Origin: Clostridia bacterium
GTDB taxonomy: Bacteria > Bacillota > Clostridia > Christensenellales > UBA1242
Assembly: GCA_016297915.1 (NCBI GenBank)
Contig: JAEDFU010000007.1
Location: forward strand, 1-60,381
Direction: 5' to 3'
Length of the DNA stretch: 60,381 nt
Below the pieces are notes generated by a model, which saw only the letters and a list, made by a program, of their open reading frames with translations, was not told where the DNA came from and made no database searches. Both the position numbers and the translations under genes were made by a program. Shown here piece after piece: positions 8,871 to 16,033 of the stretch; the stretch's first letter is position 1, and each line of letters begins with the position of its first letter.

Positions 8871-9647
8871 ATGGAAGCGTTTTATGGAATATTAATACCA
8901 TTCCTAGGTACGACTCTCGGTTCGGCTTGCGTGTTCTTTATGAAAAAGTCTTTGGGAGACAAAGTCCAAAAGGCTCTTACTGGTTTTGCTGCAGGGGTGA
9001 TGATAGCAGCGTCAATTTGGAGTCTAATAAACCCTGCAATTGAACAGTCGTCATCAATGGGTCAATGGTCGTTTGTGCCAGCATTTGTAGGCTTTTGGAT
9101 TGGAATACTATTCTTGTTTACTTTGGATAAAGTTACTCCTCACTTGCATCAAAATAGTGACTATGCCGAAGGCCCTAAGTCCAAACTTCAGAGAACCACA
9201 ATGATGGTGCTAGCTGTGACCTTGCACAATATCCCAGAGGGTATGGCTGTAGGTGTTGTATTTGCAGGTTGGCTTGCAGGTAGTGCACAACTCAGCATGA
9301 CAGGAGCTTTGGCTTTGTCTATAGGAATAGCAATTCAAAATTTCCCAGAGGGAGCAATAATATCTATGCCACTTAGAGCTGAGGGCAAGAGCAAAGGTAG
9401 AGCATTTCTTGGCGGAGTACTATCTGGAATTGTCGAACCAATTGCGGCAATACTAACACTCCTTGCGTCAAGCTTTATAGTCCCAGCATTGCCATATCTA
9501 CTTAGCTTTGCAGCAGGTGCAATGATATATGTGGTTGTTGAGGAATTAATCCCTGAGATGAGTACAGGTAGTCACTCAAATATAGGTACAATATTCTTTG
9601 CGATAGGTTTTAGTTTGATGATGGTATTAGATGTAGCTTTGGGATAA
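8871..9647 (+). CDS. ZIP-family divalent metal transporter
   Basis: 258 aa, ATG preceded by TTGGGAGCATAAAA. It has about eight hydrophobic segments and the two ZIP signature motifs in the metal-path helices: HNIPEG (residues 119-124) and NFPEG (157-161). A histidine-rich HLHQ stretch lies at 91-94 in the variable loop between helices III and IV. It is likely to import zinc, manganese or iron across the cytoplasmic membrane (ZupT/GufA-like). The loop is short compared with eukaryotic members, as usual in bacteria. It is monocistronic, with its own consensus promoter, and is followed directly by a decayed ogt-like gene. Confidence 0.93.
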   Translation: MEAFYGILIPFLGTTLGSACVFFMKKSLGDKVQKALTGFAAGVMIAASIWSLINPAIEQSSSMGQWSFVPAFVGFWIGILFLFTLDKVTPHLHQNSDYAEGPKSKLQRTTMMVLAVTLHNIPEGMAVGVVFAGWLAGSAQLSMTGALALSIGIAIQNFPEGAIISMPLRAEGKSKGRAFLGGVLSGIVEPIAAILTLLASSFIVPALPYLLSFAAGAMIYVVVEELIPEMSTGSHSNIGTIFFAIGFSLMMVLDVALG

Positions 9648-9653
9648 AGTATT

Positions 9654-9823
9654 ATGTACAAAAGTTTTTACAAAACACCATCGTGCAATATAATACTTGT
9701 AAGCGACGGTGAGGTGTTGTTGTGCCATGTCATAGAGTAGTTGGCAAGGATAACAAACTTGTAGGCTATGGTGGCGGAATTGAAAACAAGATAATGCTAC
9801 TCAAACACGAAAAGTCGATTTAA
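9654..9823 (+). pseudogene. Internally deleted methylated-DNA-protein cysteine methyltransferase (ogt-like) remnant
   Basis: An ATG at 9654 starts MYKSFYKTPSCNIILVSDGE, which matches the N-terminus of Ogt/MGMT repair proteins. The frame then fails at TAG. From about 9713 another frame reads GVVVPCHRVVGK and then KLVGYGGGIENK, ending in TAA at 9823, which is the unmistakable C-terminal active-site region with the PCHR acceptor cysteine. An intact enzyme has roughly 100 further residues between these pieces. The locus therefore lost its middle in one deletion that also shifted the frame at about 9715-9725. It follows the ZIP gene and precedes a terminator-like hairpin, so the original transcription unit is still visible. 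Confidence 0.8.
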
Positions 9824-9859
9824 AAAAGGCCTTGGATTATATTAATTCAAGGTCTTTTG
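9824..9859 (+). terminator. Terminator after the ogt remnant
   Basis: AAAAGGCCTTG (9824-9834) pairs with CAAGGTCTTTT (9848-9858), one G-T pair. Confidence 0.6.
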
Positions 9860-9864
9860 TAAAT

Positions 9865-10116
9865 ACAAAAAGAGTCCATGCAGACTCTTAGTTTGTATAA
9901 AGATAAACAACACTAGTAGGATTTGTCTATATGAGCGGAAGCGAATATATTTCGTTTGGCGGAGGGCTTGCACTCCATAGCCCAAACGAATACGGTTCAA
10001 CGCAACTGCCAACGGCAGTTGGTGGGCTGAAAAGCCCACGCCTACTGCCCCAACTAATAAAAAAGAGCCTGTCGGCTCAATTTTTATTGGCTGGCAACGG
10101 TGTACCCTAGTTGAAC
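9865..10116. repeat. Hairpin-rich non-coding block (possible MITE-like or structured RNA element)
   Basis: Six stems lie within 250 bp: AAGAGTC/GACTCTT (about 9870-9892), TTCGTTTGG (9951-9959)/CCAAACGAA (9982-9990), AACTGCC/GGCAGTT (10004-10020), GTGGGCT/AGCCCAC (10022-10039), GAGCC/GGCTC (10065-10078), and an outer GTTCAAC/GTTGAAC (about 9995-10116). The block is clearly richer in G+C than its surroundings. A 93-codon open frame crosses it on the minus strand but reads through every stem, so I treat it as chance. It sits where the accessory island begins. Confidence 0.55.
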
Positions 10117-10141
10117 ACAGCAAAAATGATGTTATAAATTG

Positions 10142-10612
10142 TTATTCTGAGAGTTCTTCTTGTGATGGTATATGATTGTTTTGATAAATATTACTCATTT
10201 TATCTTCTAATTCATTTATGAATGTGTCTTTTGCGATTTGAATTAATTGCTTATAAGTAATTTGTCTGCCTGTTTCGTATGGGACAGTGTTGTGAGTGTT
10301 CGCCGCCTTGATATTGTCAAATAAAATTATATTTTTATCAGATATTTCTGTTTGTTCTAAACATTTTAGAAATTGACTCATTGTCATAGGAAAGCAAATA
10401 TCATCTTTTCTATCGGCAATAGAAGATTTCATTATCCATTGTCTATCTCTAAACCAATCTATAATACTGTCTTTATGTTTTTTATACACAAATTCAAATT
10501 TTACATGACTAAATTCTCCAGAAGTCATATCCCAATTTCCATTACCTTGATATTTTGCAAGATATTTTCCGACAATATTTAGGACGCGTATTTCATTAAA
10601 TTTCTTTTTCAT
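10142..10612 (-). CDS. Hypothetical protein, 156 aa
   Basis: The open frame extends to 10669, but the ATG at 10612 follows a GGTGG site and gives a normal soluble start (MKKKFNEIRVLN), so I choose it. The protein is mixed alpha/beta and rich in aromatic and charged residues, with no signal, membrane segment or motif I recognise. It is separated from the four-gene operon upstream by that operon's terminator (10678-10711) and is probably transcribed from a weak promoter in 10613-10677. Its position at the island edge suggests accessory function only. Confidence 0.6.
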   Translation of the reverse strand: MKKKFNEIRVLNIVGKYLAKYQGNGNWDMTSGEFSHVKFEFVYKKHKDSIIDWFRDRQWIMKSSIADRKDDICFPMTMSQFLKCLEQTEISDKNIILFDNIKAANTHNTVPYETGRQITYKQLIQIAKDTFINELEDKMSNIYQNNHIPSQEELSE

Positions 10613-10677
10613 AATCCACCAATTATATTTTAATAATAAAATGATATCATAGAAAAGAATAAATTGCAATACTCAAA

Positions 10678-10711
10678 CAAAAAAAAGTTGAACAATTTCC
10701 GTGTTCAACTG
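10678..10711 (-). terminator. Terminator of the RHH-ARH-HNH operon
   Basis: AGTTGAACA (10686-10694) pairs with TGTTCAACT (10702-10710). On the minus strand the stem is followed by eight T. Confidence 0.85.
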
Positions 10712-10781
10712 GTTCTCACTTGGCTGAGCAAACCTAACCTAAAACGATTCAAATTAGAAACTTTATATGTATAGATTTTTA

Positions 10782-11864
10782 TTAGTTTGACTTATATCTT
10801 TCATACTTAGTTACAACTACTGCCACACTTCGTAGGTTGTTTATATTAACCACCACTCTTTGTTTTGCATCCATTTTATTACTAAGCAAAGCAACTCGCT
10901 GCAAATCGTGAATATTGTATTTATTATAAATTATATTAGCATTGTTATCTATAACTTCATACATTTCTGGTTTGTCACGATTTCCATATTGAGAAATATA
11001 TATTTTCTTTGTTTTAGAATTATCTATGCAATTTAATAAAAATTGCTCTCGCAAATCAAAATCTTCTTTTTCTACTTGCCAAGGGAAAATAGCAATTATT
11101 TGAAAATTCTTTTTTATTTCGGGATTTGTACTAAGAGAAAATAATTCTATATAAAGTTCTTCTCCATCCATTATTTCTTCTAATATATTCATGGATAATT
11201 CTGAAGTCTTTCCACATGCAAATACTAACATTGCACGAGCGAAATGCTTATCAAAATCTTTTAAATCATCTATTTCATAAAAATTACAACAAAAAGAATT
11301 ATAAGGGGATTGATTAAATTCTGGTCTATATTGATTGCAATAATCCTCTAAAGCCTCAAAAGTCATGTGTGTATCGCTCTCAGTTGAATAGACTAAATCT
11401 CTAGCAATTGCTTTATAAATTAGTTGTTTTTGTTCTTTAGTAAAAAGTTTTCCATTTGCATTTACTAAATTTAGCTTTAAATCTATGGCTTTTATTAAAT
11501 TGTTATTTAAGCATTCTTGAATGGTGACATAAGATACTTTTTCATTATTTTCATCTTTACGATTTTTTATAATATTTTCATATTCTTCTTTTGTGATTGT
11601 AACTTTTCTTGTAATATAATTGCCACCATGCTGAACGGTTAAGTTTGGGTAGAGAAAATCTACATATCTAAAATAAGCAAGGGCATCTAAAAATATTTCC
11701 CACCCGTAATTATAATAGTTAAAATATTCTTGAATATCGAAAACACTTGTTTCGCCTTTTTCAATTATATCAAATATAACTTTATCCCAAGAAGGTTTGT
11801 AATGCTCAAATGAGGCAATATCTTTAAATATAAATATTGGTGGTTTAATATCTACTATGGTCAT
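10782..11864 (-). CDS. Unknown protein, 360 aa (fourth gene of accessory operon)
   Basis: ATG behind ACAAGGAGAATTT, 13 nt after the stop of the upstream gene, so translation is coupled. It is soluble, with no signal or membrane segment. Residues about 35-75 (an aromatic-rich EYFNYYNYGWEIFLDALAYF stretch) look like a compact helical unit. Residues 265-345 look alpha/beta with repeated strand-like ends (KKIYISQYG, QRVVVNINN, SVAVVVTKY). I recognise no family. Its location as the last gene of an RHH-ARH-HNH operon beside an AbiF locus suggests a defence or mobile-element role, which is guilt by association only. Confidence 0.65.
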   Translation of the reverse strand: MTIVDIKPPIFIFKDIASFEHYKPSWDKVIFDIIEKGETSVFDIQEYFNYYNYGWEIFLDALAYFRYVDFLYPNLTVQHGGNYITRKVTITKEEYENIIKNRKDENNEKVSYVTIQECLNNNLIKAIDLKLNLVNANGKLFTKEQKQLIYKAIARDLVYSTESDTHMTFEALEDYCNQYRPEFNQSPYNSFCCNFYEIDDLKDFDKHFARAMLVFACGKTSELSMNILEEIMDGEELYIELFSLSTNPEIKKNFQIIAIFPWQVEKEDFDLREQFLLNCIDNSKTKKIYISQYGNRDKPEMYEVIDNNANIIYNKYNIHDLQRVALLSNKMDAKQRVVVNINNLRSVAVVVTKYERYKSN

Positions 11865-11877
11865 AAATTCTCCTTGT

Positions 11878-12552
11878 TTATTTGTTTTCTAATAAAAACT
11901 CTTTAAACCTACGCAAAGCATTAATAACTGACTTATGCCCCATTTCACCAATATGCCCCTTAGAGCCAAAAGTATTGTAGTCAATCATTAGTTTATTAAT
12001 ATTGTCGGCAACTTCTTGCCATGAAGAATAATGTTCTTCATTAATAATCTGTTTAATTCCCCAATAATATTGATTTATGGTGCTAGATTTGTAACCCGTT
12101 TGACCTAACCAATATTTATATTTCTCAATTATATCAGTTTCGTTTTTATAAATGCTTGTATTACTTAAATGCATTTCTTTCTCTCCTTTTGATAAATTAT
12201 TTTTAATTTTATTATTCGCATCATATTTCGAATGACAATCTTTACATAAAAATAAAAAATGCTCATTAACAGGTGTTTGACAACAAATAAACAATTCTTC
12301 AAATTTATTTAAATCTACATTATAATAATTGTCATGTATTTTAAAGAATTGTTTCAAAATACCTTCAATAATCACATTTCTTTCTTGCCCAGAAACATGT
12401 GCTGATTCAAGTTCTGTATTTGTTTTTTTACAATGTTGACAGATTTTATTATGTAAAAGTCTTTCATTTCTTGTTATTGCATTTACCTTATTTCTGCAAT
12501 ATCCTCCAATATATTTGATAAATTCATCTTTTGTACCTATAAAATGTGCCAC
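11878..12552 (-). CDS. HNH-like zinc-site protein with C-terminal recombinase-core-like domain, 224 aa
   Basis: GTG start with an AAGGAG site that overlaps the stop of the ADP-ribosylglycohydrolase gene, so the two are coupled. CQHC (about residues 38-41), AHVSG (about 51-55) and CKDCH (about 103-107) match the order of cysteines and histidines in HNH endonuclease-like treble clefs. The C-terminal about 85 residues (YWLGQTGYKSSTINQYYWG onwards) resemble the helical core-binding domain of tyrosine recombinases, but no catalytic recombinase domain follows. It may bind or cut DNA. HNH activity is uncertain because the second histidine/asparagine motif is not classical. Confidence 0.6.
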   Translation of the reverse strand: MAHFIGTKDEFIKYIGGYCRNKVNAITRNERLLHNKICQHCKKTNTELESAHVSGQERNVIIEGILKQFFKIHDNYYNVDLNKFEELFICCQTPVNEHFLFLCKDCHSKYDANNKIKNNLSKGEKEMHLSNTSIYKNETDIIEKYKYWLGQTGYKSSTINQYYWGIKQIINEEHYSSWQEVADNINKLMIDYNTFGSKGHIGEMGHKSVINALRRFKEFLLENK

Positions 12553-12564
12553 TTTATTTTCTCC

Positions 12565-13434
12565 TTAGTTTATTTTATGTTTAAATTTTTTCTGAAACTC
12601 ATTTATAATATTTTTAATGTCGGGTGTTAGAAATTCCCAGCACTCTTTTTGTAAATTTTCTGGCACGCCATAAAATGCCTCAGCAATGGAACCAGCAATA
12701 CAAGCCATTGTATCAGCATCCCCACCCATAGAAACGGCTGTTCTTATAGCATCTTCAAAGTTCTGGGAAATTAGAAAAGCGAAAATGGATTGGGGTACAG
12801 AGTTTTGGCAGGTTACATCAAATTTATATTTTTGTAATATTTCATTATAGTCATAATCTAATGAATAATAGTTTTCTTCTATATATTGCTTTATTTCTTC
12901 TTTTGTTCTGTCGTGTAATGCTAGCCATATAGCACTTGCCACCGCCTCTGCACCCTTAACACCCTCAGGGTGGTTGTGTGTTACAGAACTAATTATTTTT
13001 GATAGTTTTTTAATTTCAGTTATGTCTTTTGCAAAATATGCCATGGGGCTTATTCTCATAGCACTTCCATTGCCAAGGGAATTATATGGCATGACTGAGG
13101 GAGATGACAACCACTCTCTAAATTTTCCACCATAACCTGCTGCGGGATATCTTCGCCCAAAATCTTTCATATTCCTAATAACTAATTCTTCTAGATCGGA
13201 AAAGTCATTATTTGCTTCTAGTAGTGCTTTTGCAACTGCGATGGTCATTACTGTATCATCAGTAAAATAAGATGCTCTACCATTTTCATTAAATGAAGTA
13301 CCTCGTCTTAAATTAAAGTCCCCAAAAACCAATAGGTCAAAATCTTTGCTTTTGAGTGGATGATGTTCAAATCTTGACCCTGCTAAATCGCCAATTATTC
13401 CTCCTAGTAAAGTGTATTTGTTTTTATTCTTCAT
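12565..13434 (-). CDS. ADP-ribosylglycohydrolase family protein (ARH/DraG-like)
   Basis: 289 aa, ATG behind AAAGGAG. All family landmarks are present: GDLAGSRFE (about 15-23), FTDDTVMT (57-64) with the metal-binding Thr-Asp-Asp, GNGSAMRISP (about 123), THNHPEGVKGAE (about 153) and GGDADTMACIAG (about 237). These enzymes remove ADP-ribose from arginine or other acceptors using two Mg2+ ions. The metal ligands look intact, so it is probably active. No ADP-ribosyltransferase is recognisable nearby. It is the second gene of the four-gene operon, where it might act as an antitoxin or regulator, in the manner of DarG or DraG; that role is inference. Confidence 0.92.
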   Translation of the reverse strand: MKNKNKYTLLGGIIGDLAGSRFEHHPLKSKDFDLLVFGDFNLRRGTSFNENGRASYFTDDTVMTIAVAKALLEANNDFSDLEELVIRNMKDFGRRYPAAGYGGKFREWLSSPSVMPYNSLGNGSAMRISPMAYFAKDITEIKKLSKIISSVTHNHPEGVKGAEAVASAIWLALHDRTKEEIKQYIEENYYSLDYDYNEILQKYKFDVTCQNSVPQSIFAFLISQNFEDAIRTAVSMGGDADTMACIAGSIAEAFYGVPENLQKECWEFLTPDIKNIINEFQKKFKHKIN

Positions 13435-13496
13435 TAGTATTCTCCTTTATAAAAAATATTTTTAACTAGTAAATTGACTCACATAAAAATAAGTAA

Positions 13497-14060
13497 TTAA
13501 TAATTAATACTTTCTACCAAATACTTACTAAAACTTAATCTACTTCTATTATCTGTAAATGTTGGGTCGTTATATGCAATCTGCAAATCTATAATTTCTG
13601 GCTTGTCTGCTCTCATAACTAAATCATCAGCATTAAACTCGCCAGCTGGAATTGATAACAAATGTAATATTTTTTTAGACTTGTCATTTAAGATCAAAGA
13701 CCAATTTTGAGATAATACACTATAATGAATATTTGCCCAAAAAATATGAGTACTACTATTCTCAGACGCAAACACACAATTATCTCCAATTTTAAAACCT
13801 TTATCCATAAATAACCTTTTAGCAATGCTTTTTGTCATTCTATTATCAAACAAAGGTCCACGCACATTTACACTTTGAGATACAGAATTAGGGGTGTTTA
13901 CTTCATTATCTTTTCTTCCAAATAAAAAACCTATTGACCCTTCTTTGGCAATTTTCTTGAAAAAAATGTTAACTACTGTATCAATATCTAACCCTTCTTC
14001 TAGAACAATATTTTTAGCCTCGATATAAAAATCTTCATTTAATTCAAATTCTCTTTTCAT
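13497..14060 (-). CDS. RelB/DinJ-type RHH-like N-terminus fused to unknown domain, 187 aa
   Basis: ATG behind TAAGGAGAAAATT. Residues 1-45 (ELNEDFYIEAKNIVLEEG, then LDIDTVVNIFFKKIAKEG) match the ribbon-helix-helix pattern of RelB/DinJ antitoxins: a strand, two helices and a short GI/GF end. Residues 60-187 form an unrecognised domain with a conspicuous KSIAKRLFMDKGFKIGDN stretch and a hydrophobic middle. It is the first gene of the operon, and its promoter carries several CATATAA copies that an RHH protein could bind, so autoregulation is likely. It could be an antitoxin/regulator fused to an effector-like domain. The fused architecture is odd for RelB, which is normally about 85 aa. Confidence 0.6.
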   Translation of the reverse strand: MKREFELNEDFYIEAKNIVLEEGLDIDTVVNIFFKKIAKEGSIGFLFGRKDNEVNTPNSVSQSVNVRGPLFDNRMTKSIAKRLFMDKGFKIGDNCVFASENSSTHIFWANIHYSVLSQNWSLILNDKSKKILHLLSIPAGEFNADDLVMRADKPEIIDLQIAYNDPTFTDNRSRLSFSKYLVESINY

Positions 14061-14082
14061 AATTTTCTCCTTAATCTACATT

Positions 14083-14178
14083 CATATAATAACATTTAAT
14101 TTACACATTGTCAATATGTTTTTCAAAAGTTTTCATATAAATTTATATGTTTATTAAAATCATATAAAAACATATATA
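14083..14178. promoter_or_regulatory. Repeated CATATAA sites including a perfect 16-bp palindrome (operator candidates)
   Basis: CATATAAT (14083-14090), CATATAAATTTATATG (14134-14149, a perfect palindrome), CATATAAA (14161-14168) and CATATATA (14171-14178) flank and overlap the operon promoter. Such repeated half-sites are typical of ribbon-helix-helix repressors. The AT-rich context makes some copies possibly accidental. Confidence 0.5.
14086..14114 (-). promoter_or_regulatory. Promoter of the RHH-ARH-HNH operon
   Basis: On the minus strand TTGACA (14109-14114) is followed after 16-17 nt by TATTAT/ATTATA (14086-14092), about 25 nt before the ATG at 14060. Confidence 0.7.
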
Positions 14179-14313
14179 TAAGCAGAAATATTTCATTATC
14201 TATTACATAGTATAATTATAATATAATCATTTAAACATTTATATTTAACTATATGTTGCCTATTAGTAGAATAAAAGCTACTAAACTGAATATAATTTAA
14301 TATGGTCTTCAAA

Positions 14314-14347
14314 ACTTACAAATTAGTGTTGACATTAATTTGTAAGT
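14314..14347 (+). promoter_or_regulatory. Perfect 12-bp inverted repeat around the abiF RNA promoter -35 box
   Basis: ACTTACAAATTA (14314-14325) and TAATTTGTAAGT (14336-14347) are exact reverse complements that enclose the TTGACA at 14329-14334. This is a clear operator geometry: a protein bound here would block RNA polymerase. Confidence 0.7.
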
Positions 14348-14357
14348 AGTGTATAAT
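14329..14357 (+). promoter_or_regulatory. Consensus sigma-A promoter of the abiF locus
   Basis: TTGACA (14329-14334), a 17-nt spacer and TATAAT (14352-14357), all matching consensus. The predicted start is near 14364. Confidence 0.9.
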
Positions 14358-14363
14358 GAGACC

Positions 14364-14440
14364 GTGGAAAGATCTAACCAACCAGCGTTGGTAGACTATC
14401 GGGGGAGAGCCTTTCGAGGTTTTCCCATTTTTTATTATTA
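14364..14440 (+). ncRNA. abiF-type non-coding RNA
   Basis: A short transcript starting just after the promoter contains a CCAAC/GTTGG hairpin (14378-14391) and then a 10-bp stem, GGGAGAGCCT/AGGTTTTCCC, closed by a UUCG loop (14403-14426) and followed by ATTTTTTATT. The second hairpin has terminator form. A structured RNA ending in a terminator directly upstream of an Abi_2/AbiF gene matches the known abiF RNA motif of Bacillota. In such loci the RNA is proposed to restrain the HEPN nuclease. The assignment is from position and structure; I cannot run a covariance search. Confidence 0.7.
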
Positions 14441-14449
14441 AGAGGACTT

Positions 14450-15412
14450 ATGAAAGAATTTACTACATATGAAGAACAAGTTGAAATATTAAAATCACGA
14501 AACCTAACCATTGAAGATGATGTCATTTTTATAGAGACACTTAAAGATATTGGCTATTATAATCTTATTAATGGATATAGTTCAATCTTTAAAGATGATG
14601 GCGATAAATATATTAAAAACACGACTAGCTCAAACATAAAATCCTTGTATGATTTTGATAAAAATTTAAGAAATATTGTCTATAAATATGCGATGTTAGT
14701 TGAATCTAGATTTAAATCTATTGTTTCTTATACATTTAGCAAATACCATGGAGAAAATCATACAAAGTATTTAATTCGTGAAAATTTTGACAAAGACCCT
14801 CATAAAGAAGAAAATATAGCTAAGCTAATAAGTGACTGTTATGAAATAATCAGTATTTGCTCAAATAAAGATAGTAAAAAATACAGACAATGTATAGGAC
14901 ATTATGTTTCTCAATACGGATTTGTTCCTCTTTGGGTTTTGATCCGAGCAATGACCTTTGGAGATGTTTCAATATTTTATGCAAATATGAAATTATCAGA
15001 GAAAGTCAAAATTGCAAATGAATTTAATTTAAAACCAAGACAACTAGAAATTATGATTAAAATGCTCGTTTCTTTTAGAAATACCGTTGCGCATGATGAA
15101 AGAATTTTTTGCAAAAGATTATTTAAAGATGCACTACCAAGCACTTTAAAAATTTATGACTACTTGCAAATTCCAAGAAGTTCTCACAAAGTTCCTTTTG
15201 TTGGTAGAAACGATTTTTATTCGTTAATGATTATATTTAAGTATCTTTTAAAACCTTTAGAATTTGCCGATTTTTGGCTCGAGTTTGATTTGTGCAGAGA
15301 GCAACTTAGCGAAATTAATCCCATTATTAATAAAAAGATTTTAAGAGAAATGGGATTCTTAAAAAATTGGCGAGGAATTAAAAACTTCAAAAATTTATCA
15401 TATAATCAATAA
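14450..15412 (+). CDS. Abi_2/AbiF-family HEPN ribonuclease-type abortive infection protein
   Basis: 320 aa, ATG behind an AGAGGA site, nine nt after the structured RNA. The N-terminus has the Abi_2 family pattern: LKSRNLTIED (14-23), LKDIGYYNLINGYSSIF (31-47), LYDFDKNLRNIVYKYAMLVE (66-85). The HEPN motif R-x4-H is RNTVAH (R210 to H215), which in this superfamily forms the RNA-cutting site of a dimer. It probably cleaves RNA during phage infection, with the upstream RNA acting as antitoxin or guide-like partner. HEPN proteins of this kind with adjacent RNAs have been proposed as relatives of Cas13 ancestors. It is divergent from the RHH operon and controlled by an operator-flanked promoter. 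Confidence 0.85.
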   Translation: MKEFTTYEEQVEILKSRNLTIEDDVIFIETLKDIGYYNLINGYSSIFKDDGDKYIKNTTSSNIKSLYDFDKNLRNIVYKYAMLVESRFKSIVSYTFSKYHGENHTKYLIRENFDKDPHKEENIAKLISDCYEIISICSNKDSKKYRQCIGHYVSQYGFVPLWVLIRAMTFGDVSIFYANMKLSEKVKIANEFNLKPRQLEIMIKMLVSFRNTVAHDERIFCKRLFKDALPSTLKIYDYLQIPRSSHKVPFVGRNDFYSLMIIFKYLLKPLEFADFWLEFDLCREQLSEINPIINKKILREMGFLKNWRGIKNFKNLSYNQ

Positions 15413-15424
15413 TTTGGCACTCAC

Positions 15425-15488
15425 ACGTGCGCTTGTCTTGATACAAGTGGTGTCGCTAAAGCTCCACCAGACAAGCGCACGTTTTTTA
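15425..15488 (+). terminator. Long perfect-stem terminator after abiF
   Basis: A 14-bp perfect stem, ACGTGCGCTTGTCT (15425-15438) with AGACAAGCGCACGT (15469-15482), encloses a small inner GTGG/CCAC hairpin and ends in a T run. It is much longer and more G+C-rich than other terminators in the window, so it may also mark the edge of the next element. Confidence 0.75.
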
Positions 15489-15511
15489 ATCAACTAAATA
15501 GGTTTTGCAGA

Positions 15512-15634
15512 CAAATTGCTTGAATGGAAAATCTAAAAGTGGGCAAAAGTGGTCGCACGACTAAAGTTCGTGTCGACCATCTTTTTTTGCCCACAACTTT
15601 TTTATATTTTCTTCTCTCATCCAAGCAAATTTTG
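15512..15634. repeat. Large nested palindrome, left
   Basis: Outer arms CAAATTGCTTG (15512-15522) and CAAGCAAATTTTG (15622-15634) pair with small bulges. The middle arms GTGGGCAAAA (15539-15548) and TTTTGCCCAC (15585-15594) pair perfectly. The inner arms GGTCGCACGA and TCGTGTCGACC enclose a CTAAAGT loop. The pieces line up as one extended stem. It could be a single-strand origin, a packaging or recombination hairpin, or an RNA terminator. Confidence 0.6.
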
Positions 15635-15752
15635 AACTTGTGTTCTGTCAAAGTTCTGGTAAAATTAGGTTTTTGTTTTGGTTTTGTTTAGGTAAAGTTT
15701 CTAACATTAATTTTGATTCTATGCTAAATTCAAAATGTAACAATGTTAAGTT

Positions 15753-15823
15753 ACATCAAGTGAATGTTAGGAGAATGTTAAATGGAATCAAAAATTAGGC
15801 AAATAAACATCAAGTAATTGTTA
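15753..15823 (+). repeat. Direct repeats upstream of rep (origin candidates)
   Basis: ACATCAAGTGAATGTTA (15753-15769) recurs as ACATCAAGTAATTGTTA (15807-15823), with two differences. TGTTAAGT also appears at 15744-15751 and 15819-15826. Repeats of this kind just upstream of a Rep gene are typical Rep-binding iterons at a double-strand origin. Confidence 0.5.
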
Positions 15824-15892
15824 AGTAATGTCATTACTCCAAAATTCGCATTGTGTTACATTGAGATTGTAAACAAATTAAGGAGGTTGGCA

Positions 15893-16033
15893 ATGAATAT
15901 AAAAGTTAATTTTTGCAATGATATTGACCATAGTATTTTAGATAGTCATTTCTTTTCAGCAATTTATATCCAAATTGCTAATCTTCAAAAGGAGGAAGAA
16001 AATGGATTATCCAAAGACAAAAGTATATTATGA
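15893..16033 (+). CDS. Small ORF, 46 aa, overlapping the Rep start
   Basis: An ATG behind a strong AAGGAGG site opens a 46-codon frame (MNIKVNFCNDIDHSILDSHF at its start). Its last 32 nt overlap the rep start in another frame, and it contains the rep ribosome binding site. Translational coupling or copy-number control of Rep is plausible. No family is recognised. Confidence 0.5.
   Translation: MNIKVNFCNDIDHSILDSHFFSAIYIQIANLQKEEENGLSKDKSIL

Noticed and set aside
9842..10123. 93-codon open frame on the minus strand across the hairpin block
   Set aside because: It has no ribosome binding site and its codons run straight through all the stems; the stop-free frame follows from the higher G+C content.
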